The notes under the pieces are model-generated. The model searched no databases. It was not told where the DNA came from and saw only the letters and a list, made by a program, of their open reading frames with translations. The position numbers and the translations under genes were made by a program. Below are positions 1 to 8,094 of a stretch of 34,228 bases of DNA, one piece after another. Source of the DNA: Candidatus Aenigmatarchaeota archaeon (GTDB lineage: Archaea; Aenigmatarchaeota; Aenigmatarchaeia; CG10238-14); the NCBI GenBank assembly GCA_018920365.1, contig JAHLMM010000005.1:1-34228 (forward strand). The letters run 5' to 3'. How positions within the stretch are numbered: position 1 is the stretch's first letter; each line of letters opens with the position of its first letter.

Positions 1-113
1 CTTTTTAACAATCCAAAAAATATCGCAAAAGTCAGCAGAAAAGGAAGATAAACTTCATACACACCTTGCGTCTTTAAAACTCCTATCAATCCTTGCAAAG
101 CATTTTCTGCCAT
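1..113 (-). CDS. Partial multi-pass membrane protein, first visible member of a tandem three-gene family
   Basis: The gene starts at an ATG at 113 on the minus strand and runs off the left edge, so only about 37 residues are visible. The N terminus (MAENALQGLIGVLKTQG, then VYEVYLPFLLTFAIFFGLLK) aligns by eye with the next two genes: a short amphipathic segment, an aromatic-rich stretch, a Pro in the first membrane helix, and a helix ending in GLLK. It is therefore a third paralog of the genes at 151-705 and 711-1241 and is probably co-transcribed with them (37 bases separate it from the upstream stop). The family has no name I recognise. Position beside a pilus ATPase suggests a membrane component of that machine, which is inference. 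Confidence 0.75.
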   Translation of the reverse strand, partial: MAENALQGLIGVLKTQGVYEVYLPFLLTFAIFFGLLK

Positions 114-150
114 TATATCACATTATATTTTGATTTTTATATTTAAAGAG

Positions 151-705
151 TTATTTAATGGTTTGACCGCTAGGTTGTGCTATCCATATTAACGGAATTA
201 TCATTATGAAAATAACAACAATTGCTGTCAATATGTCTGATGGAATGGCTGATATTGCTTCAGGTGTTATGAATATGCTTACAAGACCGCTAGCAACAAA
301 AATAACACCAGCTACTGCAAGTCCAATTAAAAACAATGTTGTTGGTGTACTTGAATTTTTCCATTTTTCCCATAAATTTTTTGGCAAGTCTTCTGGCAAA
401 ACCAATCCAGCAATCATTAATCCTAGCATGAAAACAAGAATTACAACCATACCTTGCATAAAGAATGTTGATAGTTGTGTTTCAACATCAACACCTCTTA
501 GAATTGGAAATGCCCATACCATAAAAGCGGCTGACAATGCTATCACACCATTAACAGCAACATTTCTATCAGAATCAGTTCCAAAAATTTTTGACTTTCT
601 TAATATGCCATAAAATATGGCAGATGTAAGCATAAATGGAAATAGAAAATTAAATGCACCAATCTCCTTCATTTTGAATATTATATTTGTGAATACATCA
701 GCCAT
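151..705 (-). CDS. Five-helix membrane protein, tandem paralog family next to pilus ATPase
   Basis: This is a 184-residue protein of unrecognised family. Hydrophobic segments fall near residues 17-35, 49-68, 81-103, 121-147 and 156-176, so about five membrane helices are expected and very little soluble domain. Residues 14-42 carry the signature shared with both neighbours: IGAFNFLFPF in or before helix 1, then a basic turn and KIFG. The start ATG at 705 lies 5 bases from the stop of the upstream gene at 711, so the two are clearly in one operon. It has no signal peptide apart from helix 1 and no catalytic motif that I can see. A role as small membrane subunit, stator or channel of the adjacent pilus-like system is possible but not shown. 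Confidence 0.85.
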   Translation of the reverse strand: MADVFTNIIFKMKEIGAFNFLFPFMLTSAIFYGILRKSKIFGTDSDRNVAVNGVIALSAAFMVWAFPILRGVDVETQLSTFFMQGMVVILVFMLGLMIAGLVLPEDLPKNLWEKWKNSSTPTTLFLIGLAVAGVIFVASGLVSIFITPEAISAIPSDILTAIVVIFIMIIPLIWIAQPSGQTIK

Positions 706-710
706 TCAAT

Positions 711-1241
711 CTACCTCTTTGGTGGTATTACAGATACCACAGTAAATGCTAATCCTAAGAATAGCATTAATAGCAATAAAAATATGCCTCCACCCTCGCC
801 TTTGAAAATAGTGTCACCCAATCTTAACACGCTCCCCAACCCGCTTGTAGCAAATAATACTATGATCACTGTTACTAGAAATATCCATAGAAAAGCATTG
901 CTTTCCCCAAATGCCCTTTTTAAAGTTTCTGAAAAGTCTGGATATGCCAAACTACCACCTATTAAGCCAAAACTAACAACTAGAATTATTATGAAAACTT
1001 GTACAATAAACTTTGACATTGGCCCTCCTATAGCCATTGCGGGTAAAGTTGCAGCATATGCCCATATAAAAAATGAAAGTACAAGCGATAAAGTTGCATA
1101 AATAACAACAGAATCACCAAAAATTTTTGTTTTTTTTAGTAAGGCAAAAAACACAGCCCAAAAAATTATCATAGGAAACAGATAATCATAAACACCAATT
1201 TCAGTCAATCTTTCTACAATAAGCTGAAAAGGATTTGCCAT
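711..1241 (-). CDS. Five-helix membrane protein, tandem paralog family next to pilus ATPase
   Basis: This 176-residue protein is a paralog of the preceding gene. The N terminus contains IGVYDYLFPM followed by a helix and LLKKTKIFG, matching LFPF...LRKSKIFG in the neighbour. Predicted membrane helices lie near residues 18-35, 45-70, 77-98, 116-137 and 150-170. A Gly-rich turn (residues about 147-152) precedes the last helix, and the C terminus is short and basic (PPKR). It follows the Gln-rich coiled-coil gene by 31 bases and overlaps nothing. The upstream region of its ATG is AT-rich with no clear Shine-Dalgarno. Identity as an integral membrane protein is secure; the function is unknown. Confidence 0.85.
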   Translation of the reverse strand: MANPFQLIVERLTEIGVYDYLFPMIIFWAVFFALLKKTKIFGDSVVIYATLSLVLSFFIWAYAATLPAMAIGGPMSKFIVQVFIIILVVSFGLIGGSLAYPDFSETLKRAFGESNAFLWIFLVTVIIVLFATSGLGSVLRLGDTIFKGEGGGIFLLLLMLFLGLAFTVVSVIPPKR

Positions 1242-1272
1242 GATTATAATTTATTTTTTTTCTAATAAATAT

Positions 1273-1935
1273 TTAGCCCTTTCTTTTCATTTCATAAACC
1301 AAATCTGTTAGTGCCTTTACACTTTCTATTAAAGATGGCAAGGCTTCTTTGAAAGTTTTTTCTAAACTAGATAACCTAGCATTTACCTCGTCTACACCCT
1401 CTTTCAAAGAATCTATTTTTGTTATCATTTCTGATTGTCTTTCTTTTCCGCCTTTTGCAACCATTGAAAGTTTGTTGTGCAAGTCTACTATCTTTCTTTC
1501 AAGATCATTATATTTGTTTTTGAATTCAACAAGTTTTTCATCCAATTCTGTCATTTTTTCATGAACAATTGATTCTATAATTTCTTCATTGACATATTCT
1601 TGAGGCGGATAATACTCTTGCTGTTGAGGCTGAGGTTGCTGTTCAAATTGCTGAAATTGTGGCTGCTGAAAGTTTTGTTGAGGTTCTTGAAAATTTTGCT
1701 GAAAATCTTGAATACCAGGAGTCTCTTCACCTGTGACGCCAATTTTAAAACTTTGAGTCAATGCTCTGTCTATCTCTTCAGAACTAAACCCATCTTTTCT
1801 TAGTATATCAATTATTTCAGCTTCAGTAAAACCTTTGTTGCTTAAGTCAACTACTTTATCTGTTGGTATAAACCCTTTGCCTAATGATATCGGTTTTTCA
1901 GGCTCTTTTTTGCTTCCACCTAAAAATTTGATCAA
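1273..1935 (-). CDS. Gln-rich coiled-coil protein with UBA-like N-terminal helices
   Basis: This 220-residue soluble protein is probably cytoplasmic. Residues about 34-62 (FTEAEIIDILRKDGFSSEEI) form two short helices reminiscent of a UBA/CUE-like three-helix module. Residues about 75-115 are a low-complexity Gln/Pro linker. Residues about 119-218 have heptad-like spacing (IVHEKMTELDEKLVEFKNKY) and should form a long coiled coil. The start is a TTG at 1935, supported by GGGTG six bases upstream in the message. It lies between another coiled-coil gene and the membrane-protein triplet, all on the same strand, which suggests a cytoplasmic adaptor of the pilus-like machine. Archaellum cytosolic proteins ArlC/D/E are also coiled-coil, but I see no specific sequence match to them. 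Confidence 0.8.
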   Translation of the reverse strand: MIKFLGGSKKEPEKPISLGKGFIPTDKVVDLSNKGFTEAEIIDILRKDGFSSEEIDRALTQSFKIGVTGEETPGIQDFQQNFQEPQQNFQQPQFQQFEQQPQPQQQEYYPPQEYVNEEIIESIVHEKMTELDEKLVEFKNKYNDLERKIVDLHNKLSMVAKGGKERQSEMITKIDSLKEGVDEVNARLSSLEKTFKEALPSLIESVKALTDLVYEMKRKG

Positions 1936-1977
1936 ACTTCACACCCTTAATATTAATTAGTTGTTTTTAACTTAAAA

Positions 1978-2358
1978 TTATCCCTTTTTATTCAAAATCC
2001 TTTCAAGTTCATCTCTTGTAACAAACCTTGATTTTATTGGATTGTATAGGTCAAGCAGGCTTTGTATCTCCTTTAACTCGCTTTTCTTTACAGTTTTTTC
2101 CATATTTTGTTCAAACTTTAACATGTTTGATCTCATTTGTTTGACTTCTAATGACAATTCTTTAATGTCATTACTAAGTTGTTCAAATGTTGTTTTGAGT
2201 ACATTAAGTTCATCTATCATTTTTTCTTCAATTCCTTTTATTCTAGAATCAATCACGTCCAATCTTTGTTCAACTATTCTTATTCTTCTTGTATTGTCAT
2301 TTATCCTTCTTGCTGTTTCTGTCTCTATTTCACTGGGCTGGTTTTTATCAAACGCCAT
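1978..2358 (-). CDS. Small coiled-coil protein
   Basis: This is a 126-residue charged protein that is almost entirely helical. Residues about 12-95 show continuous heptad spacing (RRIRIVEQRLDVIDSRIKG and onwards), and a short C-terminal segment ends LERILNKKG. It has no membrane segment or signal peptide. It is the first gene of the minus-strand operon, and its ATG lies 51 bases from the divergent ATPase gene, so the two transcription units probably share a control region. Together with the Gln-rich coiled-coil protein it could form a cytoplasmic scaffold. No named family was recognised. Confidence 0.8.
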   Translation of the reverse strand: MAFDKNQPSEIETETARRINDNTRRIRIVEQRLDVIDSRIKGIEEKMIDELNVLKTTFEQLSNDIKELSLEVKQMRSNMLKFEQNMEKTVKKSELKEIQSLLDLYNPIKSRFVTRDELERILNKKG

Positions 2359-2381
2359 AATAGTTATTTTGATTATTAAGT

Positions 2382-2389
2382 AAATATAA
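2382..2389 (+). promoter_or_regulatory. Probable TATA element for the secretion ATPase operon
   Basis: An AAATATAA element sits about 25 bases before the ATG at 2410, in the 51-base gap between divergent genes. That distance would place transcription initiation almost at the start codon, giving a leader of ten bases or less (TGTGGTCAA). The spacing rule is established for archaeal promoters; the assignment itself is inference. Confidence 0.35.
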
Positions 2390-2409
2390 TTTTATTTTAG
2401 TGTGGTCAA

Positions 2410-4635
2410 ATGGTATTTGAGACAGAGTATATTGATGGCATTTTAAGGATAAACTGTCTTGACAGCATTTTCGGTTTTAATATAGAAGATTCAGAAACAG
2501 TAATGGCAAATGTCATAGACAAGATACTTGAGTATAAAAAAGTTGAAAGAATAATTCTAGTTGAAAGAAGGGAATATGAATATGATTTTTTTCAAACAAG
2601 GCTAATTGTTGAAATAGCAAATTTGTATGACAAGTTGCTGAATCAAGACAGAATTTTGGATTTTGGCTATCCTGAAAATATATCTTCAGCTGTATCTCAA
2701 TTGGGCTTTATCTTGCAAGTTGTTATGAAAAAGGATCCAATAGGAGCGTTTGTAAAACTGAGAAGAATGTTAAGGTTGTATGAAAGCAAGTTATCCAAAT
2801 CTTCATCCATGAATGAAAGGGTTGCGTATAGGATGTTAATAAAAAAACTTCAATATATTATAGATCTTTTTGAAAAAACAGAGCTCATAAAAACAGTTAA
2901 AGAAAGTTTACTTGGACATAAAGTTGGAGAGAGAGATATCTACAGGGTAATTTTCAACCCTATGATAAGACCAATATTCATGTTGACACGCTATTCTTCT
3001 CTACCTCCAAAAAACAGCAGGCTTGTTGATAGATATAAACTTCCGGATGGTATACAAGTTGAAATATTTCGTGTGCCCGATCAGGTTAGGTATTATTATT
3101 TTGTCAACGCACCTGAATTTAGGCTTGATGATGAAAAGTATTTCATTCTTGAAAACGCTAGAAGGCAGATAGCTGAGCACAAACCTAGTGAAACAGAATT
3201 TTCTCAGCCAGAAAAAGTAAGAGAAATATTCACAAACATAGGAAGAGATTTGATATTGCAATTTTCTGGAGGAAAGAAATTCACATCAAAAGAAATTGAT
3301 GAAATGACAAACATTCTTGTAAGACATACAACAGGTTTTGGTGTTTTGGAAATATTGCTTAATGATGAAAAGTTACAAGATATTTACATAAATTCACCTG
3401 TTGGCATATCACCAATATATGTTCATCACGATGATTATGACGAGTGTGAAACAAATCTGATACCAACGAGAGAGGATGCAGAGAGTTGGGCTACAAGATT
3501 CAGATTATTTTCTGGTCGTCCTTTGGATGAGGCAAATCCTGTGTTAGATACAGAATTGTTTGTGCCAGGTGGCAGAGCAAGAGTTGCAGCAATAACAAGA
3601 ACTTTAAGTCCAGAAGGAATAGCATATGCTTTAAGAAGACATAGAGATAGACCTTGGACTTATGCATTGTTTTTGCAGCAAAAATATTTTACACCTTTGT
3701 ATGCAGGACTTATGAGTTTCATAGTAGATGGATCAAGATCAATTTTGTTTGCAGGCGGGCGCTCTTCTGGTAAATCAAGTATGCTTGGTGCAACAATGCT
3801 TGAGATAATGAAAAAATTCAGAATAATAACGGTAGAAGATACATTGGAGTTACCTGTGCCACAATTGAGGAATTTGGGATACAACATAGAAAGAATGAAG
3901 TCTCGTTCTGTTATAACAAGAGTCGAATCTGAGTTGCCTGCTGATGAAGCATTAAGGACAGCTTTACGTTTAGGCGATTCCTGTTTAATAGTAGGTGAAG
4001 TAAGATCAAAAGAAGCAGTATCTCTGTTTGAAGCAATGAGAATAGGTGCTTTGGCGCATGTAGTAGCAGGTACTATACATGGTGAAAGCGCATATGGTGT
4101 CTTTGATAGAGTTGTAAACGATTTAGGTGTTACCAAAACAAGTTTTAAAGCAATAGATATTGTCACTGTGTCTGGTATGATAAAATCTGGTGATGGCTTA
4201 AGAAGATTCAGAAGAGTACTTGAGGTAACAGAGATAAGAAAGCATTGGAAAGATGATCCAATGTCTGAAAATGGTTTTGTAAATTTGATGGAATATTCTG
4301 CGAAAGAAGACGCTTTGAAGCCAACAGATACTCTAGTCAATGGTGAATCTTATGTTATCAATGAAATAGCGAAAAGGGTGAGAGAATGGCATGGAAATTG
4401 GGATGCTGTTTGGGATAACATTGAATTGAGAGCTAAAATAAAGCAAGCTATAGTTGATTATGCAGCAAAGTTAAATAGAAAGGATATACTTGAAGCCGAA
4501 TGGGTATCAGCAAGCAACGAAATGTTCCATTTGATTTCAGACCAAGTCAAACGCGAGTTAGGCTCATTAGATTCAAAAGAAATATTTAATAGATGGAGTG
4601 AATGGTTTAAACAATCCATAAAGGGGAAAAAATGA
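2410..4635 (+). CDS. FlaI/TadA/GspE-type secretion ATPase with long N- and C-terminal extensions
   Basis: Cytoplasmic hexameric ATPase family that powers pilus, archaellum or type II/IV secretion assembly. The 741 residues contain a Walker A motif GGRSSGKSS (449-457, Lys455), an Asp box ITVEDTLELP (473-482, Glu476/Asp477), a Walker B with GEVRSKEA (Glu530), and a His box with His550 and TIHGES (555-560). The conserved N-terminal domain before the core covers about 225-440. The first ~220 residues and the last ~110 residues (after about 630) exceed the usual FlaI length of about 550 and match no domain I know. The C-terminal part is helical and charged. The stop overlaps the start of the platform gene (ATGA), which is typical of tightly coupled ATPase and platform partners. 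It is the only such ATPase in the window although two platform proteins are present. Confidence 0.93.
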   Translation: MVFETEYIDGILRINCLDSIFGFNIEDSETVMANVIDKILEYKKVERIILVERREYEYDFFQTRLIVEIANLYDKLLNQDRILDFGYPENISSAVSQLGFILQVVMKKDPIGAFVKLRRMLRLYESKLSKSSSMNERVAYRMLIKKLQYIIDLFEKTELIKTVKESLLGHKVGERDIYRVIFNPMIRPIFMLTRYSSLPPKNSRLVDRYKLPDGIQVEIFRVPDQVRYYYFVNAPEFRLDDEKYFILENARRQIAEHKPSETEFSQPEKVREIFTNIGRDLILQFSGGKKFTSKEIDEMTNILVRHTTGFGVLEILLNDEKLQDIYINSPVGISPIYVHHDDYDECETNLIPTREDAESWATRFRLFSGRPLDEANPVLDTELFVPGGRARVAAITRTLSPEGIAYALRRHRDRPWTYALFLQQKYFTPLYAGLMSFIVDGSRSILFAGGRSSGKSSMLGATMLEIMKKFRIITVEDTLELPVPQLRNLGYNIERMKSRSVITRVESELPADEALRTALRLGDSCLIVGEVRSKEAVSLFEAMRIGALAHVVAGTIHGESAYGVFDRVVNDLGVTKTSFKAIDIVTVSGMIKSGDGLRRFRRVLEVTEIRKHWKDDPMSENGFVNLMEYSAKEDALKPTDTLVNGESYVINEIAKRVREWHGNWDAVWDNIELRAKIKQAIVDYAAKLNRKDILEAEWVSASNEMFHLISDQVKRELGSLDSKEIFNRWSEWFKQSIKGKK

Positions 4636-6644
4636 AAAAAGATTTGATCAATCAATTAAGAGAAGAATTTGAACATGGAAAAACAGTTAGAAAACTTTCT
4701 GCAGATTATATTCAATTTTTGAAGGATGAAGTTGAAAGAAAAAGTTTTTATGAAAAATTCTGTGTTTTCTGCAGCAGCATAATAAAAATAAATTTAGATG
4801 ATGAAAAAAGTAAAGAGTTGCAACAAAAATTAGACTTTAGCAATCTTAAAATAAATGCAAGCGATGTTTATTCTGCTTTTGTTGTAACTCTGTTTTTTAC
4901 AGCTTTAATATTTGTGTCATCATTTATAGCATTACTAACAATCTATCCAATTAATCAAATAATAAAATACGTTGCTTTTATAACGATAATTGGTGTTTCT
5001 GTCTCTTATTATGTGCTCATATACCCTAACATTTATGCTAAAAAGACAAGAGTTGATGCTTCCTCGGAAATTGTACAAGCTATACTTTATATTTCAATTG
5101 GCTTGAAAAATGTCCCCAACTTAGAAAGTGCAGTGGCATTTGCAGCATTCAATCTTGACGGTCCATTAGGAAAAGATTTGCGCAAACTTTTGTGGGATGT
5201 TTATACAGGCAAATACAGTAGAATAGAAGACGGTTTAGATGATTTTTCAAGAAAATGGAAGTTCGAAAACAGAGAATTTTCCCAAGCAATTGATTTGTTA
5301 AAGACGTCTGTAACAGAAATTTATGATAGGGACAAAGTCATTGAAAGAGCAATAAACCTGATATTGCAGTCTAACATGGAAAGAATGAATCAATATGCTA
5401 GGGATTTGAAAAATCCAATAACAATAATAAATGCTTTAGGTGTATTGTTACCTGTTATAACGTTAATGATATTTCCTATATTAGGTTTAATTATGCCAAC
5501 GCTTGTTAGCCCTTACACGCTATTATTCATGTATAATATTGCATTGCCATTAGTAGTTTATTTTTTAATGAAAAATGTTTTAGAAAAAAGACCATATGGC
5601 TTTCATTCAATTGATATAACAGGGCACCCCGAAGCCAACAATTTTGGTTATATATCTTTGAATTTCTCAAAAAGAAAAATTCAAATTCCTTTGCTGCCAT
5701 TCTGTATAGGAATATTTCTTTTGATTTCATTCCCAGCAATAATAGGCATTTTAAATGCTACAATAGAAACACCATTATTTACAAGAACTTTGTATGGGCT
5801 TCAAATTTTTTGGGGAATTATTATTTCATTGATAATATTTACCTTGATGTCTACAAGTAAGAATAGAAGAATAAAAAAAGATTTGGAAGAAATAGAATCA
5901 GAATTTTCAGAAGCTATATTCATGTTAGGCAGCACTTTAAGGGCAGGTCAGCCATTTGAATCATCATTAAAATCTACATCCCAAAGATTGAAAGACCAAA
6001 AAATTTACAGTTTTTTTGAAAAAATAATCTACAAAATGAATAATTTTGGTATGTCTTTAAAAGACGCTGTTTTTCATAAAGATCAAGGCGTCATAAAGGA
6101 ATATCCATCCAAAACAATAAAAAATACAATGAAAATTGTTGTTGAATCTACATCAAAAGGGCTTGGTCCTACCGCATCTGTACTTACAGCAATATCACAA
6201 TACATGAAAAATGTCCATGATGTTGACGAACATTTAAAGCAGCTTTTAGAAGATGTAACATCATCTATGGGTATAATGTCATCTTTGCTTGTTCCCTTAG
6301 CGGCTGGTGTTGTTGTAGGCTTGAGTGGAATAATAATGAAGATATTGATATTTGTTTCTGGCTTATTTGCACAACTGCCAACTGATTCAACAGAAATACC
6401 CATTTTGAATATAAAACCAGAATCTATAATGCCAATTGAAATGATGATAGTTGTTGTCGGATTTTATATGATAGAATTGATAATATCACTAAATATATTT
6501 AAAGTGAAAATAGACAAAGGAAACGATATATTTGAGATAGGATATTCAATAGGTACAAATTTAATAAGTGCGGCATTAATATTTACATTTGCTATATTAA
6601 TTATAACGTTTGGATTAGGAGCTCTTATACCGTTGAGTGTTTGA
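4632..6644 (+). CDS. FlaJ/TadC-like platform protein with two T2SSF domains (platform 1)
   Basis: Integral membrane platform on which the ATPase acts during pilus assembly. The 670 residues contain a cytoplasmic N terminus (1-78), membrane helices near 80-104 and 112-131, a first T2SSF cytoplasmic domain (about 140-258), four or five helices between 262 and 406, a second T2SSF domain (about 422-545), and helices near 552-580, 602-622 and 643-665. The second domain has the typical FSEAIFMLGSTLRAGQPFE start and a GLGPTASVL segment. The double-domain arrangement is typical of archaeal FlaJ/TadC relatives. It overlaps the ATPase stop by four bases and is followed directly by the pilin-like cluster, so the three parts form one transcription unit. 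Confidence 0.92.
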   Translation: MKKDLINQLREEFEHGKTVRKLSADYIQFLKDEVERKSFYEKFCVFCSSIIKINLDDEKSKELQQKLDFSNLKINASDVYSAFVVTLFFTALIFVSSFIALLTIYPINQIIKYVAFITIIGVSVSYYVLIYPNIYAKKTRVDASSEIVQAILYISIGLKNVPNLESAVAFAAFNLDGPLGKDLRKLLWDVYTGKYSRIEDGLDDFSRKWKFENREFSQAIDLLKTSVTEIYDRDKVIERAINLILQSNMERMNQYARDLKNPITIINALGVLLPVITLMIFPILGLIMPTLVSPYTLLFMYNIALPLVVYFLMKNVLEKRPYGFHSIDITGHPEANNFGYISLNFSKRKIQIPLLPFCIGIFLLISFPAIIGILNATIETPLFTRTLYGLQIFWGIIISLIIFTLMSTSKNRRIKKDLEEIESEFSEAIFMLGSTLRAGQPFESSLKSTSQRLKDQKIYSFFEKIIYKMNNFGMSLKDAVFHKDQGVIKEYPSKTIKNTMKIVVESTSKGLGPTASVLTAISQYMKNVHDVDEHLKQLLEDVTSSMGIMSSLLVPLAAGVVVGLSGIIMKILIFVSGLFAQLPTDSTEIPILNIKPESIMPIEMMIVVVGFYMIELIISLNIFKVKIDKGNDIFEIGYSIGTNLISAALIFTFAILIITFGLGALIPLSV

Positions 6645-6800
6645 ATGAAAGGAATAGCACGAGAAACAGTTGTGATGATAGCATTTTTGATACTGGCAGC
6701 ATTACTCATAGCTTTAATGTTTACAATTTTGAAAGATCAAATTTCACCTGTAACAGATAAGATAAAAGAATTGTTCAAAAATATGGCAAAGGCGATATGA
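6645..6800 (+). CDS. Pilin-like small protein (51 aa) with Met-Lys-Gly leader
   Basis: The reading frame starts with the ATG immediately after the platform stop and encodes 51 residues. MKG is followed by IARETVVMIAFLILAALLIA and a short amphipathic tail (ITD-KIKELFKNM-like, residues about 33-51). The Lys-Gly before a single hydrophobic helix is the pattern of a class III prepilin leader, here only three residues long. Glu at mature position +4 is close to the canonical +5. There is no globular head, so it could be a core filament subunit, a cap or an accessory micro-pilin. Its stop overlaps the next start. Confidence 0.75.
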   Translation: MKGIARETVVMIAFLILAALLIALMFTILKDQISPVTDKIKELFKNMAKAI

Positions 6801-6982
6801 TGAAAGGCATAAGTGGTTATATAATTGCTTTTGTAATAACAATAATACTAGCATCTTTAGGCATAGTTTTGATATGGGTTTTTTTAAAGAACACAGCATC
6901 AAATGCAACAATATTTTCCAAAGAAACTGTTGACAGTATCTGCAGATCATTAGGAGTTATATCATCATTATTGGGGTGCTAA
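6800..6982 (+). CDS. Pilin-like small protein (60 aa) with Met-Lys-Gly leader
   Basis: MKGISGYIIAFVITIILASL begins a 60-residue protein: leader MKG, one membrane-spanning or filament-core helix (about 4-30) and a 30-residue tail with two cysteines (CRSLGVISSLLGC). An alternative ATG three bases upstream (6797) would add one Met, but MKG matches the other family members and the start overlaps the previous stop as TGATG. It is a probable class III prepilin by established leader rules. No Glu occurs at +5, so the identity as a classical pilin is not certain. Confidence 0.75.
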   Translation: MKGISGYIIAFVITIILASLGIVLIWVFLKNTASNATIFSKETVDSICRSLGVISSLLGC

Positions 6983-6983
6983 A

Positions 6984-7112
6984 ATGGAAGTAAAGTTCAT
7001 TGCAGGTATAATACTTTTTTTAATTATGTTAGCTGTATTGTTGTTGATTTTAAGTTTAGGTAATAATGTTATTAACAACATTTTTGATTTTTTGAAAGGT
7101 GTTGTATCATGA
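6984..7112 (+). CDS. Micro-pilin-like membrane peptide (42 aa)
   Basis: The ATG one base after the previous stop opens a 42-residue frame: MEVKFIAGIILFLIMLAVLL, then a short polar stretch and FLKGVVS. It has one hydrophobic helix and no globular domain. There is no Lys-Gly leader, although Ala-Gly at 7-8 could serve as a weak processing site. The stop overlaps the ATG of the next gene (ATGA), which argues that it is translated. It might be an inner-membrane accessory peptide rather than a filament subunit. Confidence 0.65.
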   Translation: MEVKFIAGIILFLIMLAVLLLILSLGNNVINNIFDFLKGVVS

Positions 7113-8092
7113 AAGGATTGTCATTAATGCTGTCATTAATATTAGCTTTGGTAATTCTCGGTATAGGATTATTGGTCTTCAACAAAATTAAAAACTGGAG
7201 ATGCTTTGGAAATATTTTTGAATGTGGAGAAAGCGCAAAATTAATCCTCTCAGCAAACTGTGTTTATACAAGATGTTTGAAAGGATGTAACGATAAAGAC
7301 ACGATTTCTTTGCAAACAAACGATTTTAATTGCCAAAACACTTGTGATAAAGCAAGTTTTCTTGATTTAGTAAAAAGTGACAGTAGCATTGTTTTTGATT
7401 ATTCATACTGTGGTTTGCAATATCCAATCCCTGTGGATTTAACAAATGAGGCGGAAAGTAGAAGAAAAATATCTTTGAAAGATTTTAAAACATTCGATTG
7501 CATTGTTCTGTACAATGATAGGGCAGATAACACGTTTGATGATGTTTTTAATGATAATCCATTTCCATCAATGAATGTTATATTTATTGACGGTTCAATC
7601 GTTGAAAATTATGAGGAGTTGAAATCAGGTAATTGTGTTACAGGTTTACCAATTGAAAGCAAGTATAAGCAAATAGATAATGTTGTTATAAAAAGCGGTA
7701 TAATATATTCTTATGGTGGTGCCGATAATTTCATCGTATCAGTATCCTATCCTTCAGCATCAGTAAAGCAACTTGATGGAACAAAAATATTTTTGTCAGA
7801 TATCTATTACTATAATCAATTCAACAGCAACTCTATCGCATTTATTCCAGGAAGATATTATCCGCTTGATGCTACCAATGGTATAGTTTTTGCAATTCAA
7901 TCAGTGTCTTTATCACAATGTTCGTCATTAAAATATTATTATCACTGTGGTAATCAAGTTCAAAGTGGAAGTATAGATCATCCTGAACTACCTGTAGATT
8001 TTCAGATTTGCAACAAATATAGGTTTTATGCAGACTCAGCTTGCATTTCAAACCAAAATGCACCAATTGTGTTGAATGCAGAGAGGATATAA
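7109..8092 (+). CDS. Cys-rich pilin-like surface protein (327 aa), Met-Lys-Gly leader
   Basis: MKG precedes a helix (residues 4-25, LSLMLSLILALVILGIGLLV), then an extracellular domain of about 300 residues with roughly fourteen cysteines, several in close pairs (CVYTRCLKGC near 50-60; CQNTC near 74). The region after residue 90 looks beta-rich with no domain that I recognise. The leader follows class III prepilin rules, with Gly at -1 and Lys at -2. The many cysteines suggest disulfides on the outside of the cell. It overlaps the preceding micro-gene by four bases and belongs to the same operon. It is probably a minor pilin with a large head or tip adhesin. Confidence 0.8.
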   Translation: MKGLSLMLSLILALVILGIGLLVFNKIKNWRCFGNIFECGESAKLILSANCVYTRCLKGCNDKDTISLQTNDFNCQNTCDKASFLDLVKSDSSIVFDYSYCGLQYPIPVDLTNEAESRRKISLKDFKTFDCIVLYNDRADNTFDDVFNDNPFPSMNVIFIDGSIVENYEELKSGNCVTGLPIESKYKQIDNVVIKSGIIYSYGGADNFIVSVSYPSASVKQLDGTKIFLSDIYYYNQFNSNSIAFIPGRYYPLDATNGIVFAIQSVSLSQCSSLKYYYHCGNQVQSGSIDHPELPVDFQICNKYRFYADSACISNQNAPIVLNAERI

Positions 8093-8094
8093 AA

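Noticed and set aside
206-1101. Plus-strand open frames over the membrane-protein triplet
   Set aside because: They are the complement of three paralogous membrane proteins whose shared N-terminal signature proves the minus-strand reading.
3660-4340. Long open frame (226 residues) antisense to the secretion ATPase
   Set aside because: It lies wholly inside a gene with clear ATPase motifs; its product is Ser/Thr/Ile-rich as expected from an antisense frame, with no domain or ribosome binding site.
8041-8094. Upstream ATG giving a longer 81-residue version of the 8095 protein
   Set aside because: It lies inside the previous pilin gene and adds a Cys-rich stretch that is simply the shifted frame of that gene.
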